From the NCBI GenBank assembly GCA_003576535.1, contig QXCQ01000004.1, forward strand, positions 1-62,760: a stretch of DNA of 62,760 bases, in the 5' to 3' direction. The translations under genes and the position numbers were made by a program. This document shows, piece by piece, positions 17,179 through 27,435 of this stretch. The first letter of the stretch is position 1. Every line of letters starts with the position of its first letter. Below the pieces are notes generated by a model. That model made no database searches. It saw only the letters and a list, made by a program, of their open reading frames with translations, and was not told the DNA's origin. This stretch comes from Nakamurella silvestris (GTDB lineage: Bacteria; Actinomycetota; Actinomycetes; Mycobacteriales; Nakamurellaceae).

Positions 17179-17248
17179 GTTCCCGCGCACGTTGTTGTTC
17201 CTCGCGCACGGAACAACGCGCGCGAGGAACAACACGGTGCGCGGGAAC
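17179..17248. terminator. Double palindrome between convergent genes
   Basis: Outer arms GTTCCCGCGCAC and GTGCGCGGGAAC enclose inner arms GTTGTTCCTCGCGC and GCGCGAGGAACAAC, both perfect. It sits between the stops of the GNAT gene (17150) and the CwlM-like gene (17257), so it can terminate both. The nested layout is like repeat families A and B but the sequence is different. Confidence 0.8.
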
Positions 17249-17256
17249 GGGGGAAA

Positions 17257-18405
17257 TCAGCCCCCGCGGACCTTCAGCTCGTACTCGAGCAGATCCTTGA
17301 AGTTCATCGTCCCGGTGTGCGGCTCGTCCCTGCCGTCCAGGTACAACCGCTTCACCCCGACCAGGATGCCCTCGGCGAGGGTGTCCCGGAAGTCCTCCCG
17401 GACCAGGCTGGCCCGGTCGCTCGGGTTGGACAGGTAACCCATCTCCAGCTGCACGGTGGGCATCTGGGTCAGTCGCAGGATGTCCCACGGCCGATGGTGC
17501 ACCAGGCAGTCCAGGAAGCCCGTACGGGCCAGCAGCTCACGCTGGATCAGGTTGGCCAGGTTCTCGCCGATGGTGGAGCTCTGACCGCTGTCCGTGCCGA
17601 AGTGGAACGCGGCCAACCCCTGGGCGTACGGGGAACGCCAGCCGTCGATGTGCAGGCTGATCAGCAGATCACCCTCCAGGGAGTTGGCCCGCTTGGCCCG
17701 CTCCTCGGCGCTGGGGTTCTCCTGCGGCCCGTGGGTCAGGAAGGTCTCCATGCCGGTGGCCGTCATCCGGCCTTCCAGGCGGTGGGCGATGTCGAAGACG
17801 AGATCGCGGGCGTTCCACTCCCCCTCGACCCAGCCCGGGTCGTCCCCGCCGTGCGAAGGGTCGATGATGATGCGTTTGCCACGCAGGTCCGGCCCCTTGA
17901 GGCGGACCAGCTCACGCTCGCGCAGGCGGTGCTGACGGCCACCGGTCACCATCCGACCCATCCGGGAGAGCTCCCGCGCCGTTCCCGGGCCGAAGACACC
18001 GTCCCCGGCCAGCCCGCGGTGCCGCTGGAACTCCCGGACGCAGTTGTCGGTCTTCGGGCCGAACACACCGTCGACCTGACCGGTGTTGTAACCCAGCTCG
18101 CTGAGTCGGGCCTGGAGGGCGGCGACATCGTCGCCGATCATCGGCGCGGACAGGGTGTAGGTCAGGATCCGGTCGCCCAGGGTCCAACGCGCCTCGTCGA
18201 GGGCGCGGATCGTCGAGGGGCCGACCAGTCCGTCGGCAACCAGCCCGCGCTGCTGCTGGAACACCCGAACCGCGGAGAGCAGCTCATCGTCGAAGATGAC
18301 GTCGACATCGTCGGTATCCAGGTCCGCGGCCAGCATCCCGAGCGAGGCCAGCGTCGAACGGATGGCGGCCACTGACGGACCACGGTCTCCCCGTCGCACC
18401 AACAT
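17257..18405 (-). CDS. CwlM-like N-acetylmuramoyl-L-alanine amidase family protein
   Basis: A 382-residue protein with two N-terminal peptidoglycan-binding domains (about 1-75 and 85-155) and a C-terminal Amidase_3 domain (about 170-375). Zinc and catalytic positions appear kept: His in IDPSHGG, Glu in GEWNARD, His in SLHIDGW and Glu in VQLEMGYLSN. There is no signal peptide, as in mycobacterial CwlM, which acts in the cytosol as a regulator of MurA. The ATG at 18405 has AAGGAG. The synteny with parAB, trx and murJ supports the CwlM assignment. Whether it is an active enzyme or a regulator cannot be told. Confidence 0.87.
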   Translation of the reverse strand: MLVRRGDRGPSVAAIRSTLASLGMLAADLDTDDVDVIFDDELLSAVRVFQQQRGLVADGLVGPSTIRALDEARWTLGDRILTYTLSAPMIGDDVAALQARLSELGYNTGQVDGVFGPKTDNCVREFQRHRGLAGDGVFGPGTARELSRMGRMVTGGRQHRLRERELVRLKGPDLRGKRIIIDPSHGGDDPGWVEGEWNARDLVFDIAHRLEGRMTATGMETFLTHGPQENPSAEERAKRANSLEGDLLISLHIDGWRSPYAQGLAAFHFGTDSGQSSTIGENLANLIQRELLARTGFLDCLVHHRPWDILRLTQMPTVQLEMGYLSNPSDRASLVREDFRDTLAEGILVGVKRLYLDGRDEPHTGTMNFKDLLEYELKVRGG

Positions 18406-18660
18406 CGAACTCCTTGTTCAACTCTGTTCGTTCACTACTTGTGGATCAAACTCTGTCGTGGATCGCCGGTCGCACCGCCACGCCGCGTACGACCGCCGGT
18501 GTCCGGCAGCTACGCGGCGGATGTCGGCCGGCCGGCCCTCGTTCGACGGCTGTTCGTTCAACAGCTGTCGGATCAGGCCACCGATTGACCGTACGCCTGA
18601 CAACAACCGTCCGTGGACCGATCGGCGCGACGACGCGGTGTTGCGGCAGTACAACCCCGT

Positions 18661-18686
18661 GAAAAGCGCCCGAAAGAGATTCGGGC
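18661..18686 (-). terminator. Rho-independent terminator of an unassigned transcript
   Basis: Read on the minus strand, GCCCGAA and TTCGGGC form a seven-pair stem with a five-base loop, followed by GCTTTTC. No annotated gene ends here; the nearest minus-strand gene end (trxA) is about 255 bases away and has its own hairpin. Confidence 0.6.
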
Positions 18687-18836
18687 ACCCGCTTCGCGGC
18701 TCACGAAGCGCACACACCGTTCACCGGTGTGGGGGCCGGACCAACCCATTGTGCCTTCCCGGAGCCGCCGCCGTGGCACGAACGGTGCATCCTCGGTGCC
18801 TCGGCCGGGAGAACACCACGTCCGGTGGATGCAGAA

Positions 18837-18878
18837 CATCCGCCGGGCCTCCCGATCGAGCAGGAGACCCGGCGGATG
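18837..18878 (-). terminator. Terminator after trxA
   Basis: CATCCGCCGGG pairs with CCCGGCGGATG, extended by CTCC with GGAG after one mismatch, around a ten-base loop. It lies about 60 bases beyond the trxA stop. Confidence 0.75.
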
Positions 18879-18940
18879 CGGGTGATACCTCTGCCGCCCC
18901 CACAGCCGTCAGAGCGGCTTCGGGCGGACCGTGCAGGTCT

Positions 18941-19261
18941 TTACAGGTACTCGGCGAATTCGGCGAGCAGGGCGGCCTTCGGCTTGGCGCCGACGATCTG
19001 CTTGACCGGCTTGCCACCCTGGAAGACCAGCATGGTGGGGATGGACAGGATCTGGTAGTCCTGGGCGATCTGCGGGTTCGCGTCGATGTCGAGCTTCGCC
19101 ACGGTGATCTTCTCGCCGTGGGTGTCGGAGATCTCCTCGAGGATCGGGGCGACCATCCGGCACGGACCGCACCAGGTGGCCCAGAAGTCCACGATCACGG
19201 GCTTCTCGGAGAGCAGGACGTCATCGGCGAAGCTGGCATCGGTCACGGTCTTGGTGGCCAT
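18941..19261 (-). CDS. trxA: Thioredoxin
   Basis: A 106-residue thioredoxin with the active site WCGPC (Cys31 and Cys34), the family signature VDFWATWCGPC and the cis-proline in SIPTML. It reduces cytosolic disulfides using electrons from TrxB, encoded 68 bases upstream. The length is normal. The order trxB-trxA next to a CwlM-like gene and murJ is the conserved actinobacterial arrangement. Confidence 0.97.
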   Translation of the reverse strand: MATKTVTDASFADDVLLSEKPVIVDFWATWCGPCRMVAPILEEISDTHGEKITVAKLDIDANPQIAQDYQILSIPTMLVFQGGKPVKQIVGAKPKAALLAEFAEYL

Positions 19262-19329
19262 GATTTCCTCATTTCACATTGCGGGGGAGGTGGTCCGGCG
19301 GCTGCCGGAGCGAAGAACGGGTGAAGCGG

Positions 19330-20349
19330 TCAGACACCCACCGGCTGGGCCGGCTCGGGGTCGGTGACGAGTCGGCCGTCCTCGTCGTGGGCACCGACCT
19401 GGGCGAGGTAGTGCTGGGCGTCCAACGCCGCCGCGCAACCGGAACCGGCAGCGGTGATCGCCTGCCGGTAGGTGTGGTCGACCAGATCGCCACAGGCGAA
19501 CACACCGGCCAGGTTGGTGGCGGTGGTCCGGCCCTTGACCAGGACGTATCCTTCTTCGTCGAGATCGACCTGGCCGCGGAACAGCTCCGAGCGCGGGTCG
19601 TGGCCGATGGCCAGGAACAGCCCGGTCGCGTCCAGCACCCGCTCGGCCCCGGTGACGGTGTCGGTGAGGGTCAGGCTCTCGACCTTGCTCTCGCCGTTGA
19701 CCCCGGTCACCGCCGAGTTCAACGCCCAGTTGATCTTCTCGTTGGCCTTGGCCCGGTCCAGCATGATCGCGCTGGCCCGGAAGTCCTCGCGGCGGTGGAC
19801 CACGGTCACCGAACTGGCGAAACGGGCCAGGAAGGTGGCCTCCTCCATCGCGGAGTCGCCACCGCCGACCACGGCGATGTCCTGGTCCTTGAAGAAGAAG
19901 CCGTCACAGGTGGCACAGGCGGACACACCGCGTCCGATCAGCCGCTGCTCGTCCGACAGGTTCAGGTAGCGGGCCGCCGAACCGGTCGCCAGCACGATCG
20001 CCCGGGCGAAGTAGGTGGTCCCGTCGACCAGGACCGACTTCACCGGTCCGGTCAGGTCCACCGACTCGACGTCCTGGGCGCGCAGGTCCGCGCCGAAGCG
20101 TTCGGCCTGCTCGCGCATCCTCCCCATCAGGTCCGGGCCCTGGATGCCCTCGGGGAAGCCGGGGAAGTTCTCCACCTCGGTGGTGGTCATCAGGGCGCCG
20201 CCGTACTGGAAGCCCTCGAAGACCAGCGGCTTCAGGTCGGCGCGCGCCAGGTAGGTGGCCGCCGTGTAACCGGCCGGGCCCGACCCGATGACGATCACGT
20301 CGTGGACGGTCTGGGCCGCGGTGGTCGCGCTGTCTGCAAACTCGGACAC
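19330..20349 (-). CDS. trxB: Thioredoxin reductase
   Basis: A 339-residue NADPH- and FAD-dependent thioredoxin reductase. The FAD-binding GSGPAG is at residues 22-27, the redox CATC at about 145-148, the NADPH-binding [10 protein letters not shown] follows, and the C-terminal FAD motif is [15 protein letters not shown]. The GTG start at 20349 (VSEFADS) has GAGAGGG upstream; the reading frame is open further up but lacks features. It reduces TrxA, encoded just downstream. No sigM or anti-sigma gene is found between trxB and murJ, where mycobacteria carry them. Confidence 0.96.
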   Translation of the reverse strand: MSEFADSATTAAQTVHDVIVIGSGPAGYTAATYLARADLKPLVFEGFQYGGALMTTTEVENFPGFPEGIQGPDLMGRMREQAERFGADLRAQDVESVDLTGPVKSVLVDGTTYFARAIVLATGSAARYLNLSDEQRLIGRGVSACATCDGFFFKDQDIAVVGGGDSAMEEATFLARFASSVTVVHRREDFRASAIMLDRAKANEKINWALNSAVTGVNGESKVESLTLTDTVTGAERVLDATGLFLAIGHDPRSELFRGQVDLDEEGYVLVKGRTTATNLAGVFACGDLVDHTYRQAITAAGSGCAAALDAQHYLAQVGAHDEDGRLVTDPEPAQPVGV

Positions 20350-20461
20350 TGAAGATTCCCTCTCGGACTGCACCGATCCGTTCGCGGTCGGCGCGGTGGT
20401 GCTACTGGTTGAACGACGGCTGGGCGGCAGACATTCCCGCTGCCCGGCCGGGGGCATGTGA

Positions 20462-23400
20462 TCAGTAACCCTTGACGCTGATCTCCGTCAGGTTCGACTG
20501 GAAACCGGACACACCGTTGCTGTCCGCCTGGCCGAGCTGGGTGACGAACACGGTGATGTACTTCGACTTCGGGGCGTTCGGGAGGGCGATCTCCACCGGT
20601 TGGGCACCCAGGTCGGCGGTGGCGATCGGGATGGTGTCCGCCAGGGTCGCCGGATCCGCCGAGGTGGCCGTCCGGATCTCCACGCGGGTCCCCGGGGTGG
20701 TGGAGGCCACCGTGATCGAGGTCGGCACGATCTCCTTCTCCAGTTCCAGGGTCAGACCGACCCCGGTCTTGAGGGAGGGGAACTGGCGCTTGTACCAGTA
20801 GGTGATCCACTTGGTGCCCTGGTCGCCGTCGAAGGCCAGGTCGACGTAGTCGGTGTAGTCCTTCTCCCCGTCACCCTCCGGGTCGTAGACGGTGCCGGAG
20901 ATGATCCGGACCGGTGCCGAGGCCGGAGGTGCCGTGGAGCCGCCGCTGGTGGAGGCAGGGTTGGAGGCCGGGTCGGTGCCCGCAGAACTGCCGGGGGTGG
21001 TCGGCGCGGTGTTGATGGCCGAGCCGCCGCTGGTGGGTTCCAGGGTGGGCGCGGCGGTGATCAACGCGTTGTCCGCCTCCGGTTCCTCCAGGGTGCCGAC
21101 GAGCTGTTTGGAGAAACTGGCCAGGACGATCGCGATGAGGCCGGCCAGGACCAGGATCATCGCCGCGGCGATGGCGAGTTTGATCCGGCGCTCGCGCAGC
21201 AGCTTCTTCTCGGCCCCGTCGCTCTCCGGCAGACCGATGGTCTCGGTGGGGCTCGCGGTGTCCACGGAGGCCCCGGCGGAGACGGCGCGGGCGGGGTTCA
21301 CGACCGGATCGCGGAGCAGGGCGGCGATGGCGGCGGCCGAGCGCACCCCTTGGGAGCTCTCCGGATGCAGGGCCCGGTCGGCCAGTGCGGCCAGCGCGGG
21401 CGGTGCCTGGGGGCGTACCTCCAGGGCCGGTACCGCGTGCCCGCCCGACGCCGGGGCCGGCCGCAGGGTCGGTGAGGTCCCGACCTGGGAGACGGCGTGC
21501 TGGGGCAGCGGCCAGGTCCCGGTCAGCATCAGGTACAGCAAGGCGCCGATGGCGCGGATGTCCTGGTCGGAGGTGGCGCTGGCCTGGGCGACGACGTGGC
21601 TCAGTCGTACCTGTCCCTCGAAGTTGACCCGAACCAGTGACGGATGGATCGCGCCGAGCGAGATCCCGTTGCGGTGGGCCTCGGCGACCGCCTCGGCGAC
21701 CTTGCTGGTGATCGAGGAGGCGATCTCGCCTTCCAACGGGCCGCTCACCAGGAGGTCGGTCAGGGTCGCCCCCTCCACCCACTGGCCGACGATGTAGGAC
21801 TGGCCACGCTCGGTACCCAGATCCAGGGTCTGCGGCAGGCCGATGTGGTTCAGCCGTCCCGCGCGCAGGGAGCGGGCCACGGTGGCCGCGACGGTGGGGC
21901 TGTCAGGGAGCAGGGTGACGGCCATGTCCCGGGGCAGGACGGTGTCCTTGGCCCGCCAGAACCGGTTCCCCATCGAGTCGACGGCGACCAGGTTGACCAA
22001 CCGGTACCGGCCGCCGACGACGGCCCCCGGGGAGAGTTGACCGGACGGATCGGGGGCGTTCGTCGTCCCGGGTCCGGCCGTGTGGGCCCCGCCGGTGAAG
22101 GCGGTGGTCGGCGCATCGATCCCGTTGGTGGTCGCTGCGGCCGACACACCGGTGCCGGACGGCGAGACACCCGCGGCGGAGGGGCCTGCGGGGAACGGCG
22201 GCGGGGTGGGGCCGGCCGGTCCGCCGGTACCCGGCACCGGGGGAAGCTGGGCCGTGGGCGAGTCGCCCCCGTTGTCACCGCTCACCGGTACCTGCCTTCT
22301 GATCGTGATGGTCGGGTCAACGGTACCGGTCGCCGGTGGGTTCACCGGCGCGGTCGATCGAGCCGGGCGTGCTGGTGCGGCGGCGGTTCCGGCAGCGGAT
22401 CCCACGCCGGCGGCCCCGGCGACAGCCACGGCCGGCACCGCTCCCCCGCCTGCGGACCGGCGGAACCGGGCCACCAACGGGGTCAGCTCCTCCACCTTCA
22501 GCAGCAGGGCGGCGACCAGGATGACGACCAGCCCGACGGCACCGGCGGCCACACACTGCAGGGCCGCTTCGAGCAGGGAATCGGGGAACCCGCCCCAGCC
22601 GACCATCACCACGGCCCAGGCGGCAAGACCGCCGATCGCCGAGGCCGTACCCATCTTCCCGATGGTCCGCAGGACCCGACGGCTGCCGGTGGGACCGAAA
22701 CGCGTCCGCAGCCAGATCTCGCCGACGACGGCGCCGACGATGTAGGAGATGGCGGTGACCAGGGCCAGGGCGGGCAGGATGAACTTGAACCCGAGATCGT
22801 GCCGGTCGGCGTAGTTCGCGGCGAACAGCATCAGGCCGATCCGGACCGCCACCATGACCGCGTTGATCAGGACCGGGGTACGTCCGTCCTTCATCGCGTA
22901 GAAGACCCGCATCTGGACCAGGGAGATGGCCAGCGGCAGCAGGCCGATGGCCATCGCGGCCAGGGTGACCCCGATGGTGATCCCGGTCTCCAGGTCGGAG
23001 TGGCCGTAGTGGGTGGTGATCACACCCACCGCCCCGGGCAGCGCGATCAGCCCGGCCATCACCGGGAGCAGGGCCACCGAGGACAGCCGCCCGGCCAGGG
23101 ACATGTCGTTCTTGACCTCGTCTATCTGGCCGGCCGCCGCGTGCCGGGACATCCGCGGCATGATCGCCGTCAGGATCGAGACCCCGAGGATGCCGTAGGG
23201 CATCTGGAACAACAGGGAAGCGAAGGCGAAGATGGCGATGCCGCTGGCCGCTGCCGCCGAGGCGATGTTGGTGGTGACGATGTAGCCGACCTGGGAGACC
23301 AGCACGTAGATCACGGCCCAGCCGGCCAGGGTGCCCGCCTCGGCCATCCGGCTGTCCCAGCCGAACCGCCACTTGAACCGGAAACCGGAACGGCGCAGCG

Positions 23401-24679
23401 AGGGCAGCATGACCACCGCCTGCAGCACGATGCCGAGCGTGGTGCCCAGGCCGATGTAGAGGATCTGCGCGCTGGACAGGGTGGCCGGTTCCCCGCTCCA
23501 CACCACGACGAAGCCGATGGCCATCGCGATCAGCACCAGGTTGTTCAGCACCGGTGCCCAGGCCTGGGCGGCGAACCTCTCCTTGGTGTTGAGGATGGCA
23601 CCGAACAGGGCGGCCATCCCGTAGAAGAGGATCTGCGGCAGCAGAAGATAGGACAGCTGGGTGGTCAGCTCCGGGTCCACCTGGGAGTCGCTGGACAGGT
23701 ACAGCCTGGTCAGCAGGGGTGCTGCGAGCACGGCCAGGGCTGTTGCGACCAGGAGACCGACGAAGCCGAGGGTGACCAGCCGTTGGGTGTAGGCGGTACC
23801 GCCGTCGGCATCACTGCGTTGGGCCCTGGCCAGCAGCGGGATGGCCACCGAGGTGAGCACACCGCCGATGAGCAGCTCGAACACGATGTTGGGCAGGGTG
23901 TTCGCCAGGGTGTAGGAGCTGTTGATCATGCTGGCACTGAAGACGGCGAGGAAGACCACCTTGGCCAGGAAGCCGGTCAACCGGCTGGCGATGGCGGCGA
24001 CGGCGAGCAGCAGGCCGGCCCGGACCACCCCACCGGTCTGGGCGGTTTTCATCCCCGCCGCGGCATCGGCGGCCGGGTCCTCGACGGCACCGAGGGTGCC
24101 GCCGACCGGCGGGACGGGCAGGGCGGTGGTGGCGTCCTCGGCCAGCGTCGTCCGGCCGGCAGCTGTTCGACCGGCGGCTGCGCGGCGCGGATCGGGACGG
24201 GCAGCGGGTTGCTGCCGGGTCGGCTGGGCAGAGGGGCGCGGCTGGGTCGAGGGGCGAGGCGGCGTCGAGGTGCGCGGCGGTGGAGAAGAGGACGGTGGCG
24301 CCAACCGGGGTGGCCGTCCCGGCGGCAGCGGGACCCGTGCAGTTCGGGGCGCAGCGGTGGCGGTGTCCGACCGGCTCGACGGCTGATGCGCCGCCCCGGG
24401 CTGGTCCTCCGGCAGGGAGCCGGGCTGGCTCGCCGCCCGCAGCGCCGCCTTGTCCAGGGCGATCTCGGCGGTGACGAGGGAGGAGGCCCAGTTCCGGTAC
24501 CGCGGATTGCCCTGGGCGTCCACGATCGGCAGCATCATCGTCTGCTCGGGATCGAAGGAGACCGAGAGCGGCGGGACGAACGGTGCGACGTACTGGGCCG
24601 GCTGACCCTCCTGCGGGCGCGGCCGGTCCGGTGGCCCGTCGCCGTCCGGGTGCGGGGGGCGCGGCGGCGGGTTCGTCAT
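20462..24679 (-). CDS. murJ: MurJ lipid II flippase fused to pseudokinase and extracellular discoidin-like domain
   Basis: A 1405-residue fusion, like mycobacterial Rv3910. Residues 1-205 are a Pro-rich cytosolic tail. Residues about 209-745 form the MurJ/MviN multi-span flippase that moves lipid II outward for peptidoglycan synthesis. Residues about 880-1110 are a kinase-like domain that lacks key residues: the VAIK lysine position reads MAVTLL and the HRD loop reads [10 protein letters not shown], so it is a pseudokinase. A membrane span (about 1165-1187) leads to a Ser/Thr/Pro linker and a C-terminal beta-sandwich (about 1250-1405). In mycobacteria the phosphorylated pseudokinase recruits FhaA. 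It overlaps the DUF6049 gene by ATGA. Confidence 0.93.
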   Translation of the reverse strand: MTNPPPRPPHPDGDGPPDRPRPQEGQPAQYVAPFVPPLSVSFDPEQTMMLPIVDAQGNPRYRNWASSLVTAEIALDKAALRAASQPGSLPEDQPGAAHQPSSRSDTATAAPRTARVPLPPGRPPRLAPPSSSPPPRTSTPPRPSTQPRPSAQPTRQQPAARPDPRRAAAGRTAAGRTTLAEDATTALPVPPVGGTLGAVEDPAADAAAGMKTAQTGGVVRAGLLLAVAAIASRLTGFLAKVVFLAVFSASMINSSYTLANTLPNIVFELLIGGVLTSVAIPLLARAQRSDADGGTAYTQRLVTLGFVGLLVATALAVLAAPLLTRLYLSSDSQVDPELTTQLSYLLLPQILFYGMAALFGAILNTKERFAAQAWAPVLNNLVLIAMAIGFVVVWSGEPATLSSAQILYIGLGTTLGIVLQAVVMLPSLRRSGFRFKWRFGWDSRMAEAGTLAGWAVIYVLVSQVGYIVTTNIASAAAASGIAIFAFASLLFQMPYGILGVSILTAIMPRMSRHAAAGQIDEVKNDMSLAGRLSSVALLPVMAGLIALPGAVGVITTHYGHSDLETGITIGVTLAAMAIGLLPLAISLVQMRVFYAMKDGRTPVLINAVMVAVRIGLMLFAANYADRHDLGFKFILPALALVTAISYIVGAVVGEIWLRTRFGPTGSRRVLRTIGKMGTASAIGGLAAWAVVMVGWGGFPDSLLEAALQCVAAGAVGLVVILVAALLLKVEELTPLVARFRRSAGGGAVPAVAVAGAAGVGSAAGTAAAPARPARSTAPVNPPATGTVDPTITIRRQVPVSGDNGGDSPTAQLPPVPGTGGPAGPTPPPFPAGPSAAGVSPSGTGVSAAATTNGIDAPTTAFTGGAHTAGPGTTNAPDPSGQLSPGAVVGGRYRLVNLVAVDSMGNRFWRAKDTVLPRDMAVTLLPDSPTVAATVARSLRAGRLNHIGLPQTLDLGTERGQSYIVGQWVEGATLTDLLVSGPLEGEIASSITSKVAEAVAEAHRNGISLGAIHPSLVRVNFEGQVRLSHVVAQASATSDQDIRAIGALLYLMLTGTWPLPQHAVSQVGTSPTLRPAPASGGHAVPALEVRPQAPPALAALADRALHPESSQGVRSAAAIAALLRDPVVNPARAVSAGASVDTASPTETIGLPESDGAEKKLLRERRIKLAIAAAMILVLAGLIAIVLASFSKQLVGTLEEPEADNALITAAPTLEPTSGGSAINTAPTTPGSSAGTDPASNPASTSGGSTAPPASAPVRIISGTVYDPEGDGEKDYTDYVDLAFDGDQGTKWITYWYKRQFPSLKTGVGLTLELEKEIVPTSITVASTTPGTRVEIRTATSADPATLADTIPIATADLGAQPVEIALPNAPKSKYITVFVTQLGQADSNGVSGFQSNLTEISVKGY

Positions 24680-27435
24680 GTCGTTCCTGCTGTTCTGGAG
24701 ATCGTGGTGTCCTGGGAGCCCGGGCCACGCAGGCTCCGCCCCTGCAGACCCTCGCTGATACGGACCTGACGCTGCCGCCAACGCTGGCGGATCCGCCAGG
24801 CGACGGTGATGACGAGCACCGCTCCCGCGCCGATCATCATGGTGATGGTGAAGGCGCCGAAGGCGGTGGACTTCAGGTGCAGATAGGTCGGCAGACCCCA
24901 GGGGGTGTTGTCCGGGGTCAGGATCTCGGCCTGCACCTTGAAGGTTCCGGTGAGCGTAACGGTCGCCGCCAGCGTGATCTGCTTGTTGCGCAGCGGCGGG
25001 ATCAGCTGCTCCTGTGGCGCCTCGAGCACCAGCCCGGCTCGTTCCGGGTCGACGATGGCGACCTTCACCCGGATCTCGAAGGGCAGGTCGTTCTTGACCG
25101 TGAGGATCAGCGGCGAGCTGCTGGAGGTCAGTCGGTAGGTGCTCGACGGGGTCTGCAGACTGACCTTCGAGGAGATCTCGGCGATCGCGGCATCGGCGGG
25201 CGCCCGCCATTTCGCCGCCAGCACCGGGTCGGTACGGAAGGCCGCGGCCGCGCCGCTGTACATCCCTTGCACCAGTGGGGCCAGCACACCGATCGTCTGC
25301 GGTCCGGCACTGGTCACCCGGACCATCACCTCGTCCATGGATGCGGCCAGGCCCTGGGTCTGGCCGACCTTGGAGACGGTGGCCGGGGACAGTTCGGCGG
25401 CGGTCGCCAACTCGGGGTAGACGACCGAACTGAGTCTGCCTGTCTTGGCGGCGAGGTCGGGCAACGAACGACCGGCGGCGAGCTGGTCCTGCCCGAGCGT
25501 GCCGAGCAGGCCGAGCCAGCTGCGGACACCCTCGGCGTCGGGCTGCCAGGTGCGGGAAGGGGCGAACACCATGGTCCGGCCGGTGCCGTCGAGTCCGAGT
25601 TGGACGGTGATGGCGGCCAGGTCGTTCATGGTCTGCGGGAACCGGGCTCCCGGTCCCTTGGTCATCAGACCGTCGACGACGCGGCTGACCTGACGGTCGG
25701 TCACCACCAGCCGGGTCGAACCGGCCGCGGTGTCGAGCTGTCCGTTCGTGATCTTCGAGGCCGACGCGGACGGGTTCAGGACCAGGCCGTCGATCCCGAC
25801 GGTGCGCAGCGCGCCGGCGGTCTCGTTGTCGATGAGACCGCTGACCGGCCAGGTGATGGTGTCGACCAGGCCGCCGCCCGGTCCGGCTTCGGCGGCCGAG
25901 GGGCCCAGGACGGCATGGGCGACCTCACGGCCACGGGCCACGGTGGCGTCGAGGAAACCCTTCATCCCTGCCCGGGTCAGCGCGACGGTGTCGGGATCGC
26001 TGTAGGGCAGGACCAGAACGGGGTAGATCCGGGCGAGGTCCTTCAACCGGTCGAGGTAGGCGGTTGCCGCCGCCGTGCCTGCGCCGAGGGTCTGTCCCTC
26101 CCCCGGAACCACCGGTTCGGTGGTGGGGTCCTCGTCGCCCGGCGTCGCGGGTGCGGTGCCGGTGGTCGTCGGGGTGCCGGTCGATCCGGCCTCACCCGTG
26201 GCGGGTCCGGTGTGCTGGACCGTTCCCGTTCCCCCGGTTGCCGCGGGGGCAGTGGCCCCGGTGGTCCCGGCCTGGCCGCTCGCCGATGTCTCCCCGCCCG
26301 GCGGCTGCGTGGTGGGCGGCACCGGATCGGTGACCTCGGTGCTGCCGGGGACGGCGGTCGAGGTGGCGGCCTCGGCGGCGATCTTGTCCAGGTCCAGCGG
26401 AGCCGGGCCGACGACGTACCCGTGTGACATCCGGTCCAGTTCGTCCAGCAGTTCCGGGTCGACGACGAGTGTCACCGATCCGGCCGGCGGGGTCGACTGC
26501 TCCAGCACGTCCAGGACGGAGTCCAGACGACCGCCGTTGGCCAGGGACAACGCCAGGTCGTCGTCGAGGAAGGATCCGTCCGCGGCCACGTGGGGGCGGT
26601 CGATCACCGGCCACAGCATGTTGACCTCGATCGGCGCCGACCCTGCGGGTGGGGTCCGCGCGGCGGGGCTGCCGAGGTAGGAGGCATCGACCCGGGAGGT
26701 GCTCGTGACGGTGCCGGTCGGGCCGGCGACGTCCTGGGCGGGGTCGATCCGGGGAACGGAGATCCGGGCCGCGGTGGCAACGGCCTCGGGTGCCGCGGGA
26801 ACCGAGGTCACCGAGAGCATCAGGTAGAGGGCACCGATCCGCGACGGGAAGGTCTGGCTGTCGGTGTTGACGACACCGTTGACGTTGACCAGCAGCGGGT
26901 AGACCCCGGGCTCGGTGATCTTCAGGGAGTTCTCCCCGTCACCGACCAGGGGGACGGACACGGTGAAGGGCAGGCTCTCGCCTTTCGCCAGGGTGCCGCG
27001 CATCCCGGTGAACTCGGTGAGCACCTGCTCCGGTTGGCCCGGCTTCTCCAGTTCGTTGCGGACGGCGCCGATGTTCTTCTGCTTCGCGCCCCGCTGAACC
27101 CGGGTGATCAGGTCGGACAGCCGGTTCTCGCTGACGTTCTTCAGTGTCCCGGAGATGGTGAGGGTGGTCGGTCCGGTGCTGGTGACGACCTCCGGGGAGA
27201 TGGAGCTGACGGAGAAGGAGAGGGTCTTGTCCATCGGGAACGGGTCGTCGTCGGTGGCGTTGACCACGGGGATGGTGGTTGCCGCCGGTGCTGCCGTCGC
27301 CAGGGCCGCTGCGAGGGGGACGCCCCGGTGCGGGGCCGTCGCGACCTGCCCGGAGGCGGTGGCCGCCGCGACACCCGGGGTGAAGAACAGGGCCCCGGCA
27401 CAGGCCAGAACGGCGGTGATGACCGCAAGTCTCAC
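24676..27435 (-). CDS. DUF6049 family exported membrane-anchored protein
   Basis: A 919-residue protein. The N-terminus is a signal peptide (LAVITAVLACAGALFF). A large extracellular region follows, containing a Pro/Thr/Gly-rich low-complexity stretch near residues 370-450. A single C-terminal membrane helix (ITMMIGAGAVLVITVAW) is followed by a basic cytosolic tail. This is the conserved partner upstream of murJ in actinobacteria (Rv3909 type, DUF6049). The GTG start overlaps the NUDIX stop by four bases (27432-27435) and its stop overlaps murJ by four bases, so the three are co-translated. The function is unknown; a role at the cell-wall synthesis site is likely from its position. Confidence 0.88.
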   Translation of the reverse strand: MRLAVITAVLACAGALFFTPGVAAATASGQVATAPHRGVPLAAALATAAPAATTIPVVNATDDDPFPMDKTLSFSVSSISPEVVTSTGPTTLTISGTLKNVSENRLSDLITRVQRGAKQKNIGAVRNELEKPGQPEQVLTEFTGMRGTLAKGESLPFTVSVPLVGDGENSLKITEPGVYPLLVNVNGVVNTDSQTFPSRIGALYLMLSVTSVPAAPEAVATAARISVPRIDPAQDVAGPTGTVTSTSRVDASYLGSPAARTPPAGSAPIEVNMLWPVIDRPHVAADGSFLDDDLALSLANGGRLDSVLDVLEQSTPPAGSVTLVVDPELLDELDRMSHGYVVGPAPLDLDKIAAEAATSTAVPGSTEVTDPVPPTTQPPGGETSASGQAGTTGATAPAATGGTGTVQHTGPATGEAGSTGTPTTTGTAPATPGDEDPTTEPVVPGEGQTLGAGTAAATAYLDRLKDLARIYPVLVLPYSDPDTVALTRAGMKGFLDATVARGREVAHAVLGPSAAEAGPGGGLVDTITWPVSGLIDNETAGALRTVGIDGLVLNPSASASKITNGQLDTAAGSTRLVVTDRQVSRVVDGLMTKGPGARFPQTMNDLAAITVQLGLDGTGRTMVFAPSRTWQPDAEGVRSWLGLLGTLGQDQLAAGRSLPDLAAKTGRLSSVVYPELATAAELSPATVSKVGQTQGLAASMDEVMVRVTSAGPQTIGVLAPLVQGMYSGAAAAFRTDPVLAAKWRAPADAAIAEISSKVSLQTPSSTYRLTSSSSPLILTVKNDLPFEIRVKVAIVDPERAGLVLEAPQEQLIPPLRNKQITLAATVTLTGTFKVQAEILTPDNTPWGLPTYLHLKSTAFGAFTITMMIGAGAVLVITVAWRIRQRWRQRQVRISEGLQGRSLRGPGSQDTTISRTAGTT

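Larger units (their letters stand above)
18406..18940. other. 535-base intergenic region between trxA and the cwlM-like gene
   Basis: No convincing gene. It must contain the promoter of the minus-strand cwlM-like gene near its left end. Two terminator-like hairpins for the minus strand are present (18661-18686 and 18837-18878), which is one more than trxA needs. The stretch between them, about 150 bases, could be a short untranslated transcript. Confidence 0.5.

Noticed and set aside
18414-18885. Several 80-110 codon frames in the trxA-cwlM gap
   Set aside because: All have Arg/Ser-rich composition, no ribosome sites and compete with one another on both strands.
21644-24769. A 1041-codon open frame on the plus strand opposite murJ
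   Set aside because: Its composition (Gly, Arg, Asp, His and Gln rich, no domains) is that of an antisense shadow in high-GC DNA. The minus-strand murJ has clear domains and coupled neighbours.
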